In this document: in pieces, positions 16,649 through 25,028 of the stretch
Layout: each line of letters begins with the position of its first letter
Numbering within the stretch: position 1 is the stretch's first letter
Assembly: GCA_910588845.1 (NCBI GenBank)
Contig: CAJURU010000012.1
Span: 15,657-79,656 of the forward strand
DNA: 64,000 nt
Direction: 5' to 3'
From: an uncultured Lachnospiraceae bacterium
GTDB lineage: Bacteria; Bacillota; Clostridia; Lachnospirales; Lachnospiraceae
Made by a program: the position numbers and the translations under genes
The notes under the pieces: generated by a model
Database searches by the model: none
What the model was told of the DNA's origin: nothing
Seen by the model: the letters and a program-made list of their open reading frames with translations, nothing else

Positions 16649-17011
16649 ATGGCAAGAATTAAAGGCGGATTAAACGCTAGAAAGAAACATAACAGAGTAT
16701 TAAAGCTGGCAAAAGGATACAGAGGAGCACGCTCTAAGCAGTACAGGGTAGCAAAGCAGTCTGTCATGAGGGCGCTGGCAACTTCTTATAGGGGCAGGAA
16801 AGAGAGAAAGAGACAGTTTAGAAGGCTGTGGATTGCGCGTATCAATGCTGCTGCAAGGATCAACGGTATCTCCTACAGCAAGTTCATGTATGGACTCAAG
16901 CTGGCAGGCGTAGAAGTGAACCGTAAGATGCTTGCAGAGATGGCAGTCAATGATGCAGAAGGCTTTGCAGCACTTGCAAAACTGGCGCAGAGTAAAGTGG
17001 AAGCGGCTTAA
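16649..17011 (+). CDS. rplT: 50S ribosomal protein L20
   Basis: A 120-residue basic protein, MARIKGGLNARKKHNRVLKLAKGY..., typical L20. L20 is an early 23S rRNA-binding assembly protein and, in Firmicutes, the usual feedback regulator of this operon, acting on a leader such as the one at 15704-15820. The start follows TAAGGAGGAATAGAAGTC. The end of the operon is very A/T rich, without a clear terminator before the tRNA promoter. Confidence 0.97.
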   Translation: MARIKGGLNARKKHNRVLKLAKGYRGARSKQYRVAKQSVMRALATSYRGRKERKRQFRRLWIARINAAARINGISYSKFMYGLKLAGVEVNRKMLAEMAVNDAEGFAALAKLAQSKVEAA

Positions 17012-17044
17012 TTTTAAATTTTTTAAAAAAGTTTAAAAAAATAC

Positions 17045-17073
17045 TTGACTTTCTCGAACCCAGCATGTATAAT
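17045..17073 (+). promoter_or_regulatory. Strong promoter of the tRNA-Glu gene
   Basis: TTGACT, a 17-bp spacer and a perfect TATAAT at 17068-17073, ending 36 bp before the tRNA. It is close to full consensus, as expected for a stable RNA gene. Confidence 0.85.
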
Positions 17074-17109
17074 TACCATTGTTGAGTTTGAGAAAGCAGA
17101 CAAGTATAA

Positions 17110-17181
17110 GGCTCGTTGGTCAAGCGGTTAAGACGCCGCCCTCTCACGGCGGAAACAGGGGTTCGATTCCCCTACGGGCTA
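17110..17181 (+). tRNA. tRNA-Glu (anticodon CTC)
   Basis: A 72-nt cloverleaf. Acceptor arm GGCTCGT pairs with ACGGGCT (one G/U closing pair and one internal G/U), discriminator A at 17181. The anticodon stem CCGCC/GGCGG encloses the loop CTCTCAC, giving anticodon CTC for GAG codons. The T arm is AGGGG-TTCGATT-CCCCT. The 3' CCA is not encoded. It has its own promoter and terminator. Confidence 0.93.
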
Positions 17182-17210
17182 CTTGCTATTTAATGAATAG
17201 CCCAACCCGA

Positions 17211-17254
17211 AAATACTGGAATTGCCAATAAATTGGTAATTCCAGTATTTTTTT
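17211..17254 (+). terminator. Terminator of the tRNA-Glu gene
   Basis: An 18-bp stem (17211-17228 with 17233-17250) around the loop TAAA, followed by a T tract. The upstream A tract makes it partly bidirectional. Confidence 0.9.
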
Positions 17255-17311
17255 CTTGCTTTTTCTAGTATCAAGTGCTATTATGTATATGATAACTAGA
17301 TAACCTGAGAC

Positions 17312-17339
17312 TTGAGAGTGGGCAGACGCCCACTCTTAA
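17312..17339 (+). promoter_or_regulatory. rimP leader hairpin (candidate attenuator)
   Basis: A 12-bp stem, TTGAGAGTGGGC with GCCCACTCTTAA, around the tetraloop AGAC. It ends 45 bp before the rimP start and is followed by a mildly T-rich TTTTGTG. A terminator-like hairpin ahead of the rimP-nusA-infB operon suggests attenuation, possibly by NusA, but no competing structure was worked out. Confidence 0.55.
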
Positions 17340-17384
17340 TTTTGTGTTCAGGGGCGTTCGTTTCAATTGAGAGGCAGGTGTGAT

Positions 17385-17852
17385 ATGTCAAGAAGAGAGT
17401 TTTATGAGCAGGAGACAGAAAAGCTGCTGGAGCCTATGATGGAGGAATATGGGTTTGAGCTTGTAGATGTAGAATATGTGAAGGAAGGCAGCAATTGGTA
17501 TTTGCGCGCCTATATAGATAAAGAAGGAGGAATCACGGTAGACGACTGTGAGCTTGTGAGCAGGAGGATGAGCGTTCTGCTTGACGAGAAGGACTATGTC
17601 GAGGGTTCCTATATTTTTGAGGTGAGTTCTCCGGGGCTTGGAAGACCGTTGAAGAAAGAGAAAGATTATGCGCGCAGCCTCGGCAAAGATATTGAGATTC
17701 GGACTTACCGTGCGATTGATAAGGAGAAGGAATTTTATGGCGTTTTAAAATCGTATGATGATAATACGGTAACCATAGAGATGGATGACGGGGCCAAGAA
17801 GACTTTTGCAAAATCGGAGATTGCATTGATTCGTCTTGCCTTTGACTTTTGA
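17385..17852 (+). CDS. rimP: Ribosome maturation factor RimP
   Basis: A 155-residue protein needed for 30S subunit maturation. It shows the RimP features LVDVEYVKEGSNWYLRAYID, CELVSRRMSVLLDEKD and the FEVSSPGLGRPLK motif, with a C-terminal SH3-like part ending IALIRLAFDF. ATG 17385 is favoured over the in-frame TTG 17367, with GAGGCAGGTG as its binding site. It heads the conserved rimP-nusA-rnpM-L7Ae-infB-rbfA operon. Confidence 0.95.
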   Translation: MSRREFYEQETEKLLEPMMEEYGFELVDVEYVKEGSNWYLRAYIDKEGGITVDDCELVSRRMSVLLDEKDYVEGSYIFEVSSPGLGRPLKKEKDYARSLGKDIEIRTYRAIDKEKEFYGVLKSYDDNTVTIEMDDGAKKTFAKSEIALIRLAFDF

Positions 17853-17893
17853 TATGCGTCAAATAACAGTAAACTATTCAGGAGGATAAAAAA

Positions 17894-19174
17894 ATGAACA
17901 ATGAGTTATTAGAAGCGTTAAATATATTGGAGAAGGAGAAAGACATCAGCAAAGAGACATTGCTCGAGGCCATTGAGAATTCACTGATTACCGCCTGCAA
18001 GAATCATTTTGGCAAATCGGACAATATCAAAGTAGACATGAATCCTGAGACTTGTGAATACCACGTCTATGCGGAAAAGACCGTCGTGGACGTTGTGGAG
18101 GATGAAGTAACGCAGATTAGCCTGGGTAATGCCCGCATGATTGACTCTAAATATGAGGTGGGCGATATCGTCAATATCGAGGTTAAGTCCAAAGAATTTG
18201 GCAGGATTGCCACCCAGAATGCGAAGAATGTGATTTTGCAGAAGATTCGCGAGGAAGAGCGCAAGGTCTTATTTGACCAGTATTACGAGAAAGAGAAGGA
18301 CGTGGTGACCGGCATCGTTCAGCGGTATGTGGGAAAGAATATCAGCATCAACCTGGGAAAAGTGGACGCCATCTTGAGTGAGAATGAGCAGATTAAGGGC
18401 GAGGTTTTCCAGCCTACGGAGCGTATCAAGCTATATATCCTGGAAGTGAAATCGACCTCCAAAGGCCCCAAGATCTTGGTGTCGAGAACGCATCCCGAAT
18501 TGGTGAAGCGTCTCTTTGAGTCAGAGGTGACGGAGGTGAAGGATGGAATTGTGGAGATTAAAAGCATTTCCAGGGAGGCGGGCAGCCGGACAAAGATTGC
18601 TGTTTGGAGCAACGACCCGGATGTTGACCCGGTTGGAGCATGCGTGGGAATGAACGGCGCCAGAGTTAATGCCATTGTCAATGAGCTAAGGGGAGAGAAG
18701 ATAGATATTATCAACTGGAGCGATAATGCGGCGATGCTGATTGAAAATGCATTGAGCCCGGCCAAGGTCATTTCCGTTATTGCTGATGCCGAAGAGAAAA
18801 CAGCTAAGGTAGTCGTGCCGGATTACCAGTTGTCCCTTGCAATCGGAAAAGAAGGGCAGAATGCAAGACTGGCGGCAAGGCTGACCGGATTCAAGATTGA
18901 TATTAAGAGCGAGACGCAGGCCAGGGAAGCAGGAGACTTCATGGACTACGAAAACGATTACGAAGAGTATGATGAATATGAGGAGGAATCGTACGAAGAC
19001 GAAGGCTATGCTGAGGATTACGAGGAGTCATCAGAGGACGGTTATGCTGAGGATTACGAGGAGTCATCAGAGGGCGGTTATGCTGAGGATTATGAGGAAT
19101 CATCAGAGGGCGGTTATGCTGAGGACTATGAGGAATCATCAGGGGACGCCTATGAGGAGAAATCAAATGAATAA
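17894..19174 (+). CDS. nusA: Transcription termination/antitermination factor NusA with an acidic repeat tail
   Basis: NusA binds RNA polymerase and nascent RNA to modulate pausing, termination and antitermination. Residues 1-345 are a standard NusA: N-terminal domain, S1 domain (GDIVNIEVKSKEFGRIA, GIVQRYVGKN) and two KH domains (VGACVGMNGARVN, LAIGKEGQNARLAARLTG). After that the protein has an unusual tail of about 75 residues, almost all Asp, Glu, Tyr, Ser and Gly, built of four tandem 12-residue units GYAEDYEESSE(G/D). The start follows AGGAGGATAAAAAA. The last 8 bp overlap rnpM. Confidence 0.96.
   Translation: MNNELLEALNILEKEKDISKETLLEAIENSLITACKNHFGKSDNIKVDMNPETCEYHVYAEKTVVDVVEDEVTQISLGNARMIDSKYEVGDIVNIEVKSKEFGRIATQNAKNVILQKIREEERKVLFDQYYEKEKDVVTGIVQRYVGKNISINLGKVDAILSENEQIKGEVFQPTERIKLYILEVKSTSKGPKILVSRTHPELVKRLFESEVTEVKDGIVEIKSISREAGSRTKIAVWSNDPDVDPVGACVGMNGARVNAIVNELRGEKIDIINWSDNAAMLIENALSPAKVISVIADAEEKTAKVVVPDYQLSLAIGKEGQNARLAARLTGFKIDIKSETQAREAGDFMDYENDYEEYDEYEEESYEDEGYAEDYEESSEDGYAEDYEESSEGGYAEDYEESSEGGYAEDYEESSGDAYEEKSNE
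19004..19147 (+). repeat. Four tandem 36-bp repeats in the 3' end of nusA
   Basis: Units at 19004-19039, 19040-19075, 19076-19111 and 19112-19147 each encode GYAEDYEESSE plus G or D. They differ by a few silent or G/D changes. In-frame units allow copy-number change without frameshift. Confidence 0.9.
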
Positions 19175-19439
19175 GAAGGTTCCCCTGCGCCAGTGTGTCG
19201 GATGTAGGGAAATGAAAGGTAAGAAGGAATTGCTGCGGGTGATTAAGACGGCTGAAAATGAGATTTTATTGGATGATACCGGCAAGAAGAACGGCAGAGG
19301 GGCATATATATGCCCGAATGAGGAATGTCTTGCACAGGCCATTAAAAGTAAAGGCTTAGAACGGTCGTTGAAAACGGCAATTCCCGCGGAAGTGATTGAG
19401 GATTTGACAAAGGAGATGAAAATTATTGCAAAAGGATAG
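19167..19439 (+). CDS. rnpM: RNase P modulator RnpM (YlxR family)
   Basis: A 90-residue basic YlxR-family protein, with RQCVGCREMKGKKELLRVI and the GRGAYICPNEEC signature. In Bacillus subtilis the homologue binds the RNase P RNA and modulates its activity. The start overlaps the end of nusA by 8 bp, with GAGGAG at 19153-19158 inside the nusA tail, so translation is probably coupled. Confidence 0.92.
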   Translation: MNKKVPLRQCVGCREMKGKKELLRVIKTAENEILLDDTGKKNGRGAYICPNEECLAQAIKSKGLERSLKTAIPAEVIEDLTKEMKIIAKG

Positions 19440-19752
19440 GATATTATCCATGCTTGGCCTGGCAGCCAGGGCGGGAAAGATTGCAAGCGGAGAATTTTCT
19501 ACAGAGAAAGCGGTAAAATCCGGCAGTGCATTTCTTGTGATTGTGTCTGAGGAAGCCTCGGAAAATACGAAAAAGATGTTTCACGATAAATGTTCTTTTT
19601 ATCAAGTTCCAATCTATCAGTACGCTTCAAAAGAAGCGTTGGGAAACGCAATCGGGAAGCAGTTTCGCGCATCCCTTGCGGTACTTGATGAAGGCTTTGC
19701 CAAAAGCCTGGAGGAAAAATTGATTAACAGAGAAAACGGAATAACGGAATAG
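19426..19752 (+). CDS. L7Ae family RNA-binding protein (YlxQ type)
   Basis: A 108-residue kink-turn RNA-binding protein of the ribosomal L7Ae/L30e fold: MLGLAARAGKIASGEFST, AFLVIVSEEASENT. TTG at 19426 is chosen because AAAGGAGATG (19408-19417) is ideally spaced; ATG 19450 has no binding site and would remove the first helix. The start overlaps rnpM by 14 bp. Its place between nusA/rnpM and infB is conserved in Firmicutes. Confidence 0.9.
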   Translation: MQKDRILSMLGLAARAGKIASGEFSTEKAVKSGSAFLVIVSEEASENTKKMFHDKCSFYQVPIYQYASKEALGNAIGKQFRASLAVLDEGFAKSLEEKLINRENGITE

Positions 19753-19768
19753 CGGAGGTAGTAAAAGT

Positions 19769-22714
19769 ATGGCAAAAATGAGAATATATGCACTTGCAAA
19801 TGAATTGAACATAGAGTCGAAGGAAATTATTAAATTTCTTGCAGAGAAGGAGATTACCGGGAAGGTGGCAAGCAGTTCTGTGGAGGATGACGCCATTGAA
19901 ATGGTAAGAAACAAGTTTGCATCACGCAAGGCAGGGGCCGAGACAAAAGCGCACGTAAAGGAAACACCGCGGGCAGCAGAACCACAGACGGCTTTGGCAA
20001 AAGAAAAAGATGCGCCTCAAAAGACGCCGTCCCAGGAAACTATCGTAAAAACGCCGCCACAGACGGAGGCTGCAAAGGCGCAGGAGGGAAGGAAAGTTCA
20101 GGAACGGCCGAAAAAGAAAGCCAGTATTACAGCGGTATTTAACCCACAAAACAGCAAGACGGCGAAAAAGCGTCCGGCAAGGCCGCAAGGAGACAGAAAT
20201 GGAAGACCGCAGGGAGACCGGAATAACAGGCCGCAGGGAGACCGCAACATGCGGCCGCAGGGAGACCAGCATGTAAAACCGCAGGAAAGCTTAAAACCAC
20301 AGACGGAACGCGCGGTAAAACCACAGGCTGAGAATACCGTGAAGGCACAGGGCGAGCCATCTGCAAGGCCGCAAGAAAACACGGTAAGACATCAGGGTGA
20401 GAACACAGCAAAGCCACAGGCAGATAGGAACGATAGGCCGCAGGGGAACCGCAACATGCGGCCACAAGGAGAGCGCAACATGCGGCCACAGGGAGACCGG
20501 AATAACAGGCCGCAGGGGGACCGCAACAACAGACCGCAGGGAGACCGGAATATGCGGCCGCAGGGAGATAGAAATAATCGGTTCCAGGGAGAGCGCAACA
20601 ACAGACCGCAGGGAGATAGAAATAATCGGTTCCAGGGAGACCGGAATAACAGGCCGCAGGGGGACCGGAATAACAGGCCGCAGGGGGACCGCAATAACAG
20701 GAATTTCCAGAACGGCCGCGCTCCGCAGAAGAGCCGTTTTGAGCAGGAAATCAATAAACTGAATCAGAACAGCCCGTCATCTATAGAAGATACGAGAGGA
20801 AAAGAAAGCAGAGATCGCGACAACCGTAAAGGTAACAGTCAGCGTCATGAAAAAGAATTGATGGGCCGGAAGAAGGAAAGGTTTGATAACTTGGAGAAGA
20901 AGACGAGGGGTAAAAAGAACCAACAGCCTGCGCCACAGCCGCAGAAGAAAGAAGAAGAGACGATTAAGACAATTACGCTGCCGGAGAAGATGACAATCAA
21001 AGAGTTTGCAGACCGCATGAAGGTGCAGGCTTCCATGATCATCAAAAAGCTGTTTTTGCAAGGCAATATTGTAACGGTAAACAATGAGATTGATTTTGCA
21101 ACAGCGGAAGAGATTGCTCTCGAATTCAATTGCATTTGCGAGATGGAAGAAAAGGTGGATGTAATTGCAGAATTGCTCAAAGAAGAAGAGGAAGATGAAG
21201 CAGCCATGGTGAAACGCCCGCCGGTAGTCTGTGTTATGGGCCATGTTGATCATGGTAAGACGTCTCTGCTGGATGCTATCCGCGACACGCATGTGATTGA
21301 CAAAGAGGCAGGTGGAATTACGCAGCATATCGGTGCGTATATGGTTGAATGCAACGGAGAGAAGATTACATTTTTAGATACCCCGGGGCATGAAGCGTTT
21401 ACAGCTATGCGTATGCGCGGGGCAAATGCGACAGATATTGCTATTTTAGTAGTTGCTGCTGACGACGGCGTGATGCCGCAGACCGTGGAAGCGATCAGCC
21501 ATGCCAAGGCGGCAGGCGTTGAGATTATTGTGGCAATCAACAAGATTGATAAGCCGAGCGCCAATATTGAGCGTGTAAAACAGGAGCTTGCAGAACATGA
21601 ATTGATCCCGGAAGATTGGGGCGGAAGCACTATTTTTGTACCGGTATCGGCACACACGCATGAAGGAATTGAATCGCTGTTGGAGATGGTATTGCTGACA
21701 GCGGAAGTGTGCGAACTGAAAGCAAATCCCAAGCGCAACGCGCGCGGACTCGTCATCGAGGCGCAGCTTGATAAGGGACGCGGTTCAGTGGCAACTGTCC
21801 TGGTACAGAAAGGAACATTAAAAGTAGGCCAGCCCATTGCCTGTGGAAGCTGTTACGGCAAGGTGAGGGCGATGATTGATGATAAGGGAAGGCGTGTAAA
21901 AGAGGCATCTCCGTCCACGCCGGTGGAGATTTTAGGTTTGAATAATGTGCCCAATGCAGGGGAAGTATTTGTATGTACGGATTCTGAGCGTGAGGCCAAG
22001 AGCTTTGCGGACACCTTTATTTCCGAGGGGCGTGAGCGGATGTTGGAAGATACGAAATCCAGGATGTCTCTCGACGACTTGTTCTCACAGATTCAGTCGG
22101 GAAATATTAAAGAGCTCCCGATTATTGTCAAAGCAGATGTACAGGGTTCCGTGGAGGCAGTAAAGCAAAGTTTGGTGAAACTGTCGAATGAGGAAGTTAT
22201 GGTGAAAGTCATCCACGGCGGCGTAGGCGCCATCAATGAGTCGGACGTCAGCCTGGCATCCGCCTCCAATGCAATTATCATTGGGTTTAACGTTCGTCCT
22301 GACGCCACGGCCAAGGCTACGGCAGAGCGCGAGGGCGTAGATATGAGATTGTATAAAGTTATTTACAATGCGATTGAGGATGTGCAGGCAGCCATGAAGG
22401 GAATGCTTGATCCTATCTTTGAGGAAAAGGTACTTGGCCATGCAGAAATCCGTCAGATTTTCAAGGCTTCGGGCGTGGGCAATATTGCGGGTTCCTATGT
22501 GCTGGACGGTACGTTCCAGAGAGGATGCAAGGTGCGTATTTCCCGAGAGGGAGAGCAGATTTTTGAGGGAGATCTTGCATCTTTGAAACGTTTTAAGGAT
22601 GATGTGAAGGAAGTTCGGGCAGGCTATGAATGTGGGCTGGTATTTGACGGCTTTAACGAAATTCAGGAGCTTGACGTGGTAGAAGCCTATACGATGGTGG
22701 AGGTGCCGCGTTAA
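19769..22714 (+). CDS. infB: Translation initiation factor IF-2 with a long Arg/Pro/Gln/Gly/Asp/Asn repeat region
   Basis: A GTPase that delivers fMet-tRNA to the 30S complex and promotes 50S joining. At 981 residues it is longer than usual. An IF2_N domain (1-50, RIYALANELNIESKEIIKFL) is followed by a disordered linker and then about 180 residues dominated by RPQGDRNN-type repeats. A second IF2_N domain lies near 405-460, and the GTPase G domain starts near 485 with GHVDHGKTS, DTPGHEAF and NKIDK. Domains II, III and C2 complete a normal C-terminal half. The start follows GCGGAGGTAGTAAAAGT. Sixth gene of the rimP operon. Confidence 0.97.
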   Translation: MAKMRIYALANELNIESKEIIKFLAEKEITGKVASSSVEDDAIEMVRNKFASRKAGAETKAHVKETPRAAEPQTALAKEKDAPQKTPSQETIVKTPPQTEAAKAQEGRKVQERPKKKASITAVFNPQNSKTAKKRPARPQGDRNGRPQGDRNNRPQGDRNMRPQGDQHVKPQESLKPQTERAVKPQAENTVKAQGEPSARPQENTVRHQGENTAKPQADRNDRPQGNRNMRPQGERNMRPQGDRNNRPQGDRNNRPQGDRNMRPQGDRNNRFQGERNNRPQGDRNNRFQGDRNNRPQGDRNNRPQGDRNNRNFQNGRAPQKSRFEQEINKLNQNSPSSIEDTRGKESRDRDNRKGNSQRHEKELMGRKKERFDNLEKKTRGKKNQQPAPQPQKKEEETIKTITLPEKMTIKEFADRMKVQASMIIKKLFLQGNIVTVNNEIDFATAEEIALEFNCICEMEEKVDVIAELLKEEEEDEAAMVKRPPVVCVMGHVDHGKTSLLDAIRDTHVIDKEAGGITQHIGAYMVECNGEKITFLDTPGHEAFTAMRMRGANATDIAILVVAADDGVMPQTVEAISHAKAAGVEIIVAINKIDKPSANIERVKQELAEHELIPEDWGGSTIFVPVSAHTHEGIESLLEMVLLTAEVCELKANPKRNARGLVIEAQLDKGRGSVATVLVQKGTLKVGQPIACGSCYGKVRAMIDDKGRRVKEASPSTPVEILGLNNVPNAGEVFVCTDSEREAKSFADTFISEGRERMLEDTKSRMSLDDLFSQIQSGNIKELPIIVKADVQGSVEAVKQSLVKLSNEEVMVKVIHGGVGAINESDVSLASASNAIIIGFNVRPDATAKATAEREGVDMRLYKVIYNAIEDVQAAMKGMLDPIFEEKVLGHAEIRQIFKASGVGNIAGSYVLDGTFQRGCKVRISREGEQIFEGDLASLKRFKDDVKEVRAGYECGLVFDGFNEIQELDVVEAYTMVEVPR
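20176..20706 (+). repeat. Degenerate 24-30 bp coding repeat array in infB
   Basis: About twenty copies of a unit encoding RPQGDRNN or RPQGDRNM, with a more divergent stretch at 20275-20410. The most regular part is 20440-20706. The array stays in frame and is low in hydrophobic residues, so the protein segment is a disordered cationic/polar linker. Opposite-strand frames stay open here only because of the repeat. Confidence 0.88.
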
Positions 22715-22744
22715 GCATTTGGCAAAGAAGGAGTAAGGCAGTAT

Positions 22745-23098
22745 ATGAGAAAGAACAGCATTAAGAATACAAGAATCAACGGTGAAGTACAGCGTGAATT
22801 GAGCAACATTATTAGAGGGGAGATCAAAGACCCCAGGATTGCTCCTTTCACCTCCGTAGTCTCCGTTGAGGTTGCGCCGGATTTAAAAAGCTGCAAAGCA
22901 TATATTAGTGTGCTGGGAGATGAGAAAGTGCAGCAAGATACGGTGGAAGGGTTAAAGAGTGCGGAAGGTTACATTCGCAGGCAGCTGGCGCAGAACATCA
23001 ACTTGAGGAACACGCCGGAGATCCGTTTTATCTTAGACCAGTCTATTGAGTACGGCGTAAATATGTCAAAACTGATAGACGACGTGAACCATCAGTAA
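22745..23098 (+). CDS. rbfA: 30S ribosome-binding factor A
   Basis: A 117-residue KH-like protein for late 16S rRNA 5'-end maturation and cold adaptation. It shows RINGEVQRELSNIIRGEIKDPR and PEIRFILDQSIEYG, both typical. It is 30 bp after infB, in the standard order. The start follows AAGGAGTAAGGCAGTAT. Confidence 0.95.
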   Translation: MRKNSIKNTRINGEVQRELSNIIRGEIKDPRIAPFTSVVSVEVAPDLKSCKAYISVLGDEKVQQDTVEGLKSAEGYIRRQLAQNINLRNTPEIRFILDQSIEYGVNMSKLIDDVNHQ

Positions 23099-23111
23099 GG
23101 AGCGTTCAATT

Positions 23112-24065
23112 ATGAGAGATTTAGCGTCTCAGTTGGCACAGGTAAAGACAGTTGCCATTGCGGGCCATGTAAGGCCTGACGGCGACTGCGTGGGTTCCTG
23201 CCTGGCAACGTACAATTACATCAAGACCTGGTTTCCACAAATACAGGCGGATATTTATCTGGAACCCATCCCCAATATATTCAGATTTCTCAAAAATGCA
23301 GACAAGATTCAAAACGCCTGTGACAATGACCAGGCGTATGACCTGTGTATTGTGCAGGACTGCGGGGATACAGGGCGGTTGGGAGAAGCCGTAAAGTATT
23401 TTGAGACGGCAAAGAAGACGATCTGCGTAGACCATCATGTGAGCAATGACAATTTTGCAGATGAGAATTATATTTTCCCGCAGGCAAGCTCCACCTCAGA
23501 ATTGGTTTTTGAGCTGATTGGCGAGGAGAAAATTACGAAAGAGATTGCCGAGTGCATCTATGTGGGTATGGTTCATGATACCGGAGTGTTCCAGTATTCA
23601 AGCACTTCTGCAAAAACTATGAATGCAGCCGGCGTCCTCATGGAAAAAGGCATTGATTTTTCCCGGATTGTGGACGACACATTTTATACGAAAACCTTTG
23701 GGCAGAATAAGATTTTAGGGCGTGCGTTATTGAACAGCAGGCTTTTGCTGGATGGGGCGGCGATTGCCACATCTATAAGCCGGCAGGAAATGGCGCGTTT
23801 TGATGTGCTGCCCAAGCATCTTGACGGTATTGTCAATCAGCTCAGAGTGACAAAGGGCGTGGAAGCGGCAATATTCCTTTATGAAAATGAAGACGGCACC
23901 TGGAAGGTTAGTATGCGCTCCAATGGAAAGGTAAACGTAGCGGAGATTGCCATGAAATATCAAGGCGGCGGCCATGTGATGGCGGCGGGAGCCACCATGG
24001 AGGGCGCGCCGGAAGAAATTTTTGGCAGACTTTGCGTAGAAATTGAGAGGCAGCTTCATGATTAG
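23112..24065 (+). CDS. nrnA: DHH/DHHA1 phosphoesterase (NrnA: oligoribonuclease / pAp phosphatase)
   Basis: A 317-residue cytosolic phosphoesterase that degrades very short RNAs and 3'-phosphoadenosine 5'-phosphate in Bacillus. The DHH motifs are GHVRPDGDCVGS (residues about 17-28), the QDCGDTGRLG segment and DHHVSNDNFAD. The DHHA1 domain ends with SMRSNGKVNVAEIA and GGGHVMAAGATM. ATG follows TAAGGAGCGTTCAATT. The 3' end overlaps truB by 8 bp. Confidence 0.93.
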   Translation: MRDLASQLAQVKTVAIAGHVRPDGDCVGSCLATYNYIKTWFPQIQADIYLEPIPNIFRFLKNADKIQNACDNDQAYDLCIVQDCGDTGRLGEAVKYFETAKKTICVDHHVSNDNFADENYIFPQASSTSELVFELIGEEKITKEIAECIYVGMVHDTGVFQYSSTSAKTMNAAGVLMEKGIDFSRIVDDTFYTKTFGQNKILGRALLNSRLLLDGAAIATSISRQEMARFDVLPKHLDGIVNQLRVTKGVEAAIFLYENEDGTWKVSMRSNGKVNVAEIAMKYQGGGHVMAAGATMEGAPEEIFGRLCVEIERQLHD

Positions 24066-24993
24066 TGGAATCATCAATGTTTATAAGGAAAAAGGGTTTA
24101 CCTCCCATGATGTGGTGGCAAAACTCCGTGGAATCTTTCAGCAGAAAAAGATCGGGCACACCGGGACTTTAGACCCGGATGCAGAGGGCGTGCTTCCCGT
24201 GTGTCTGGGTAAGGCTACGAAAGTCTGCGATTTACTTACGGATAAGGATAAAGAGTATGAGACGGTTTTGCTTTTAGGAAAGGCCACTGACACACAGGAT
24301 ATTACCGGCGCAGTGATAAGCGAAAGCCCGGTTACTTGTCAAGAAGAGGAAATCAGGAAAATTATCGTGGGATTTGTGGGCGCATATTCCCAGATACCAC
24401 CTATGTATTCAGCGCTCAAAGTGAATGGAAAGAAGCTCTGTGATCTGGCGCGCTCAGGCGTCAGTGTGGAGCGCGCGGCGCGTGATGTGCAAATTTTTTC
24501 CATTGATATTTTGGAGGTATTGCTGCCCCGCGTAAAGATGCGTGTACATTGTTCCAAGGGTACTTATATCCGAACCTTATGCCATGATATCGGCAGCAAA
24601 GCAGGCTGCGGCGGCTGTATGGAATCGCTGCTGCGTACCAGGGTGGCAGAGTTTCATCTTGGGGAAGCGAAGAAGCTTTCAGAGATTGAGGCAGAGGTTC
24701 AGGTTGTCCGTGCCAAAGCGGCGGGCAAGGAGCTGGCGAGGGAAGATTTTGCAGCGTTAATCAGAAATACAGACAGTGTATTTTTGCAATACCCAAGCGT
24801 TCATGTCAGGGAGGAGTTTTCTAAATTGCTGTATAATGGCAATCCATTAGAGGCGCGCTGCCTTTTGGGCTGGGAAGACGCTTACCGTACAACGACGCTT
24901 CGCGTATATGATGCCAGGCAGAAGTTTGCAGGCATTTACCGCTGGGACGATGGGTGTAGATGCATTCGTCCAATCAAGGTTTTTATGGAATAA
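24058..24993 (+). CDS. truB: tRNA pseudouridine-55 synthase
   Basis: It forms pseudouridine 55 in the T loop of tRNAs. The 311-residue protein has the catalytic region KIGHTGTLDPDAEGVLPVC (catalytic Asp in LDPDAEG), the YSALKVNGKKL segment and RVHCSKGTYIRTLCHDIG. ATG 24058 overlaps nrnA by 8 bp with GAGAGG at 24044-24049. A short C-terminal PUA-like extension is present. ribF follows. Confidence 0.95.
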   Translation: MISGIINVYKEKGFTSHDVVAKLRGIFQQKKIGHTGTLDPDAEGVLPVCLGKATKVCDLLTDKDKEYETVLLLGKATDTQDITGAVISESPVTCQEEEIRKIIVGFVGAYSQIPPMYSALKVNGKKLCDLARSGVSVERAARDVQIFSIDILEVLLPRVKMRVHCSKGTYIRTLCHDIGSKAGCGGCMESLLRTRVAEFHLGEAKKLSEIEAEVQVVRAKAAGKELAREDFAALIRNTDSVFLQYPSVHVREEFSKLLYNGNPLEARCLLGWEDAYRTTTLRVYDARQKFAGIYRWDDGCRCIRPIKVFME

Positions 24994-25028
24994 TAGGACA
25001 GAAAACGGATGTAGATAGGACTGAAGTT

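Noticed and set aside
18939..19166. Minus-strand ORF opposite the nusA tail
   Set aside because: Shadow of the 36-bp repeats, with a repetitive Pro/His/Arg translation and no ribosome binding site.
20176..20706. CRISPR-like periodic repeats
   Set aside because: Units are contiguous, in frame and coding; there are no unique spacers, and no cas genes are near.
20098..20754. Several long minus-strand and alternate-frame ORFs inside infB
   Set aside because: They are produced by the in-frame repeat array; translations are Cys/Pro/Ser repeats without start signals, and the plus-strand IF-2 frame is certain.
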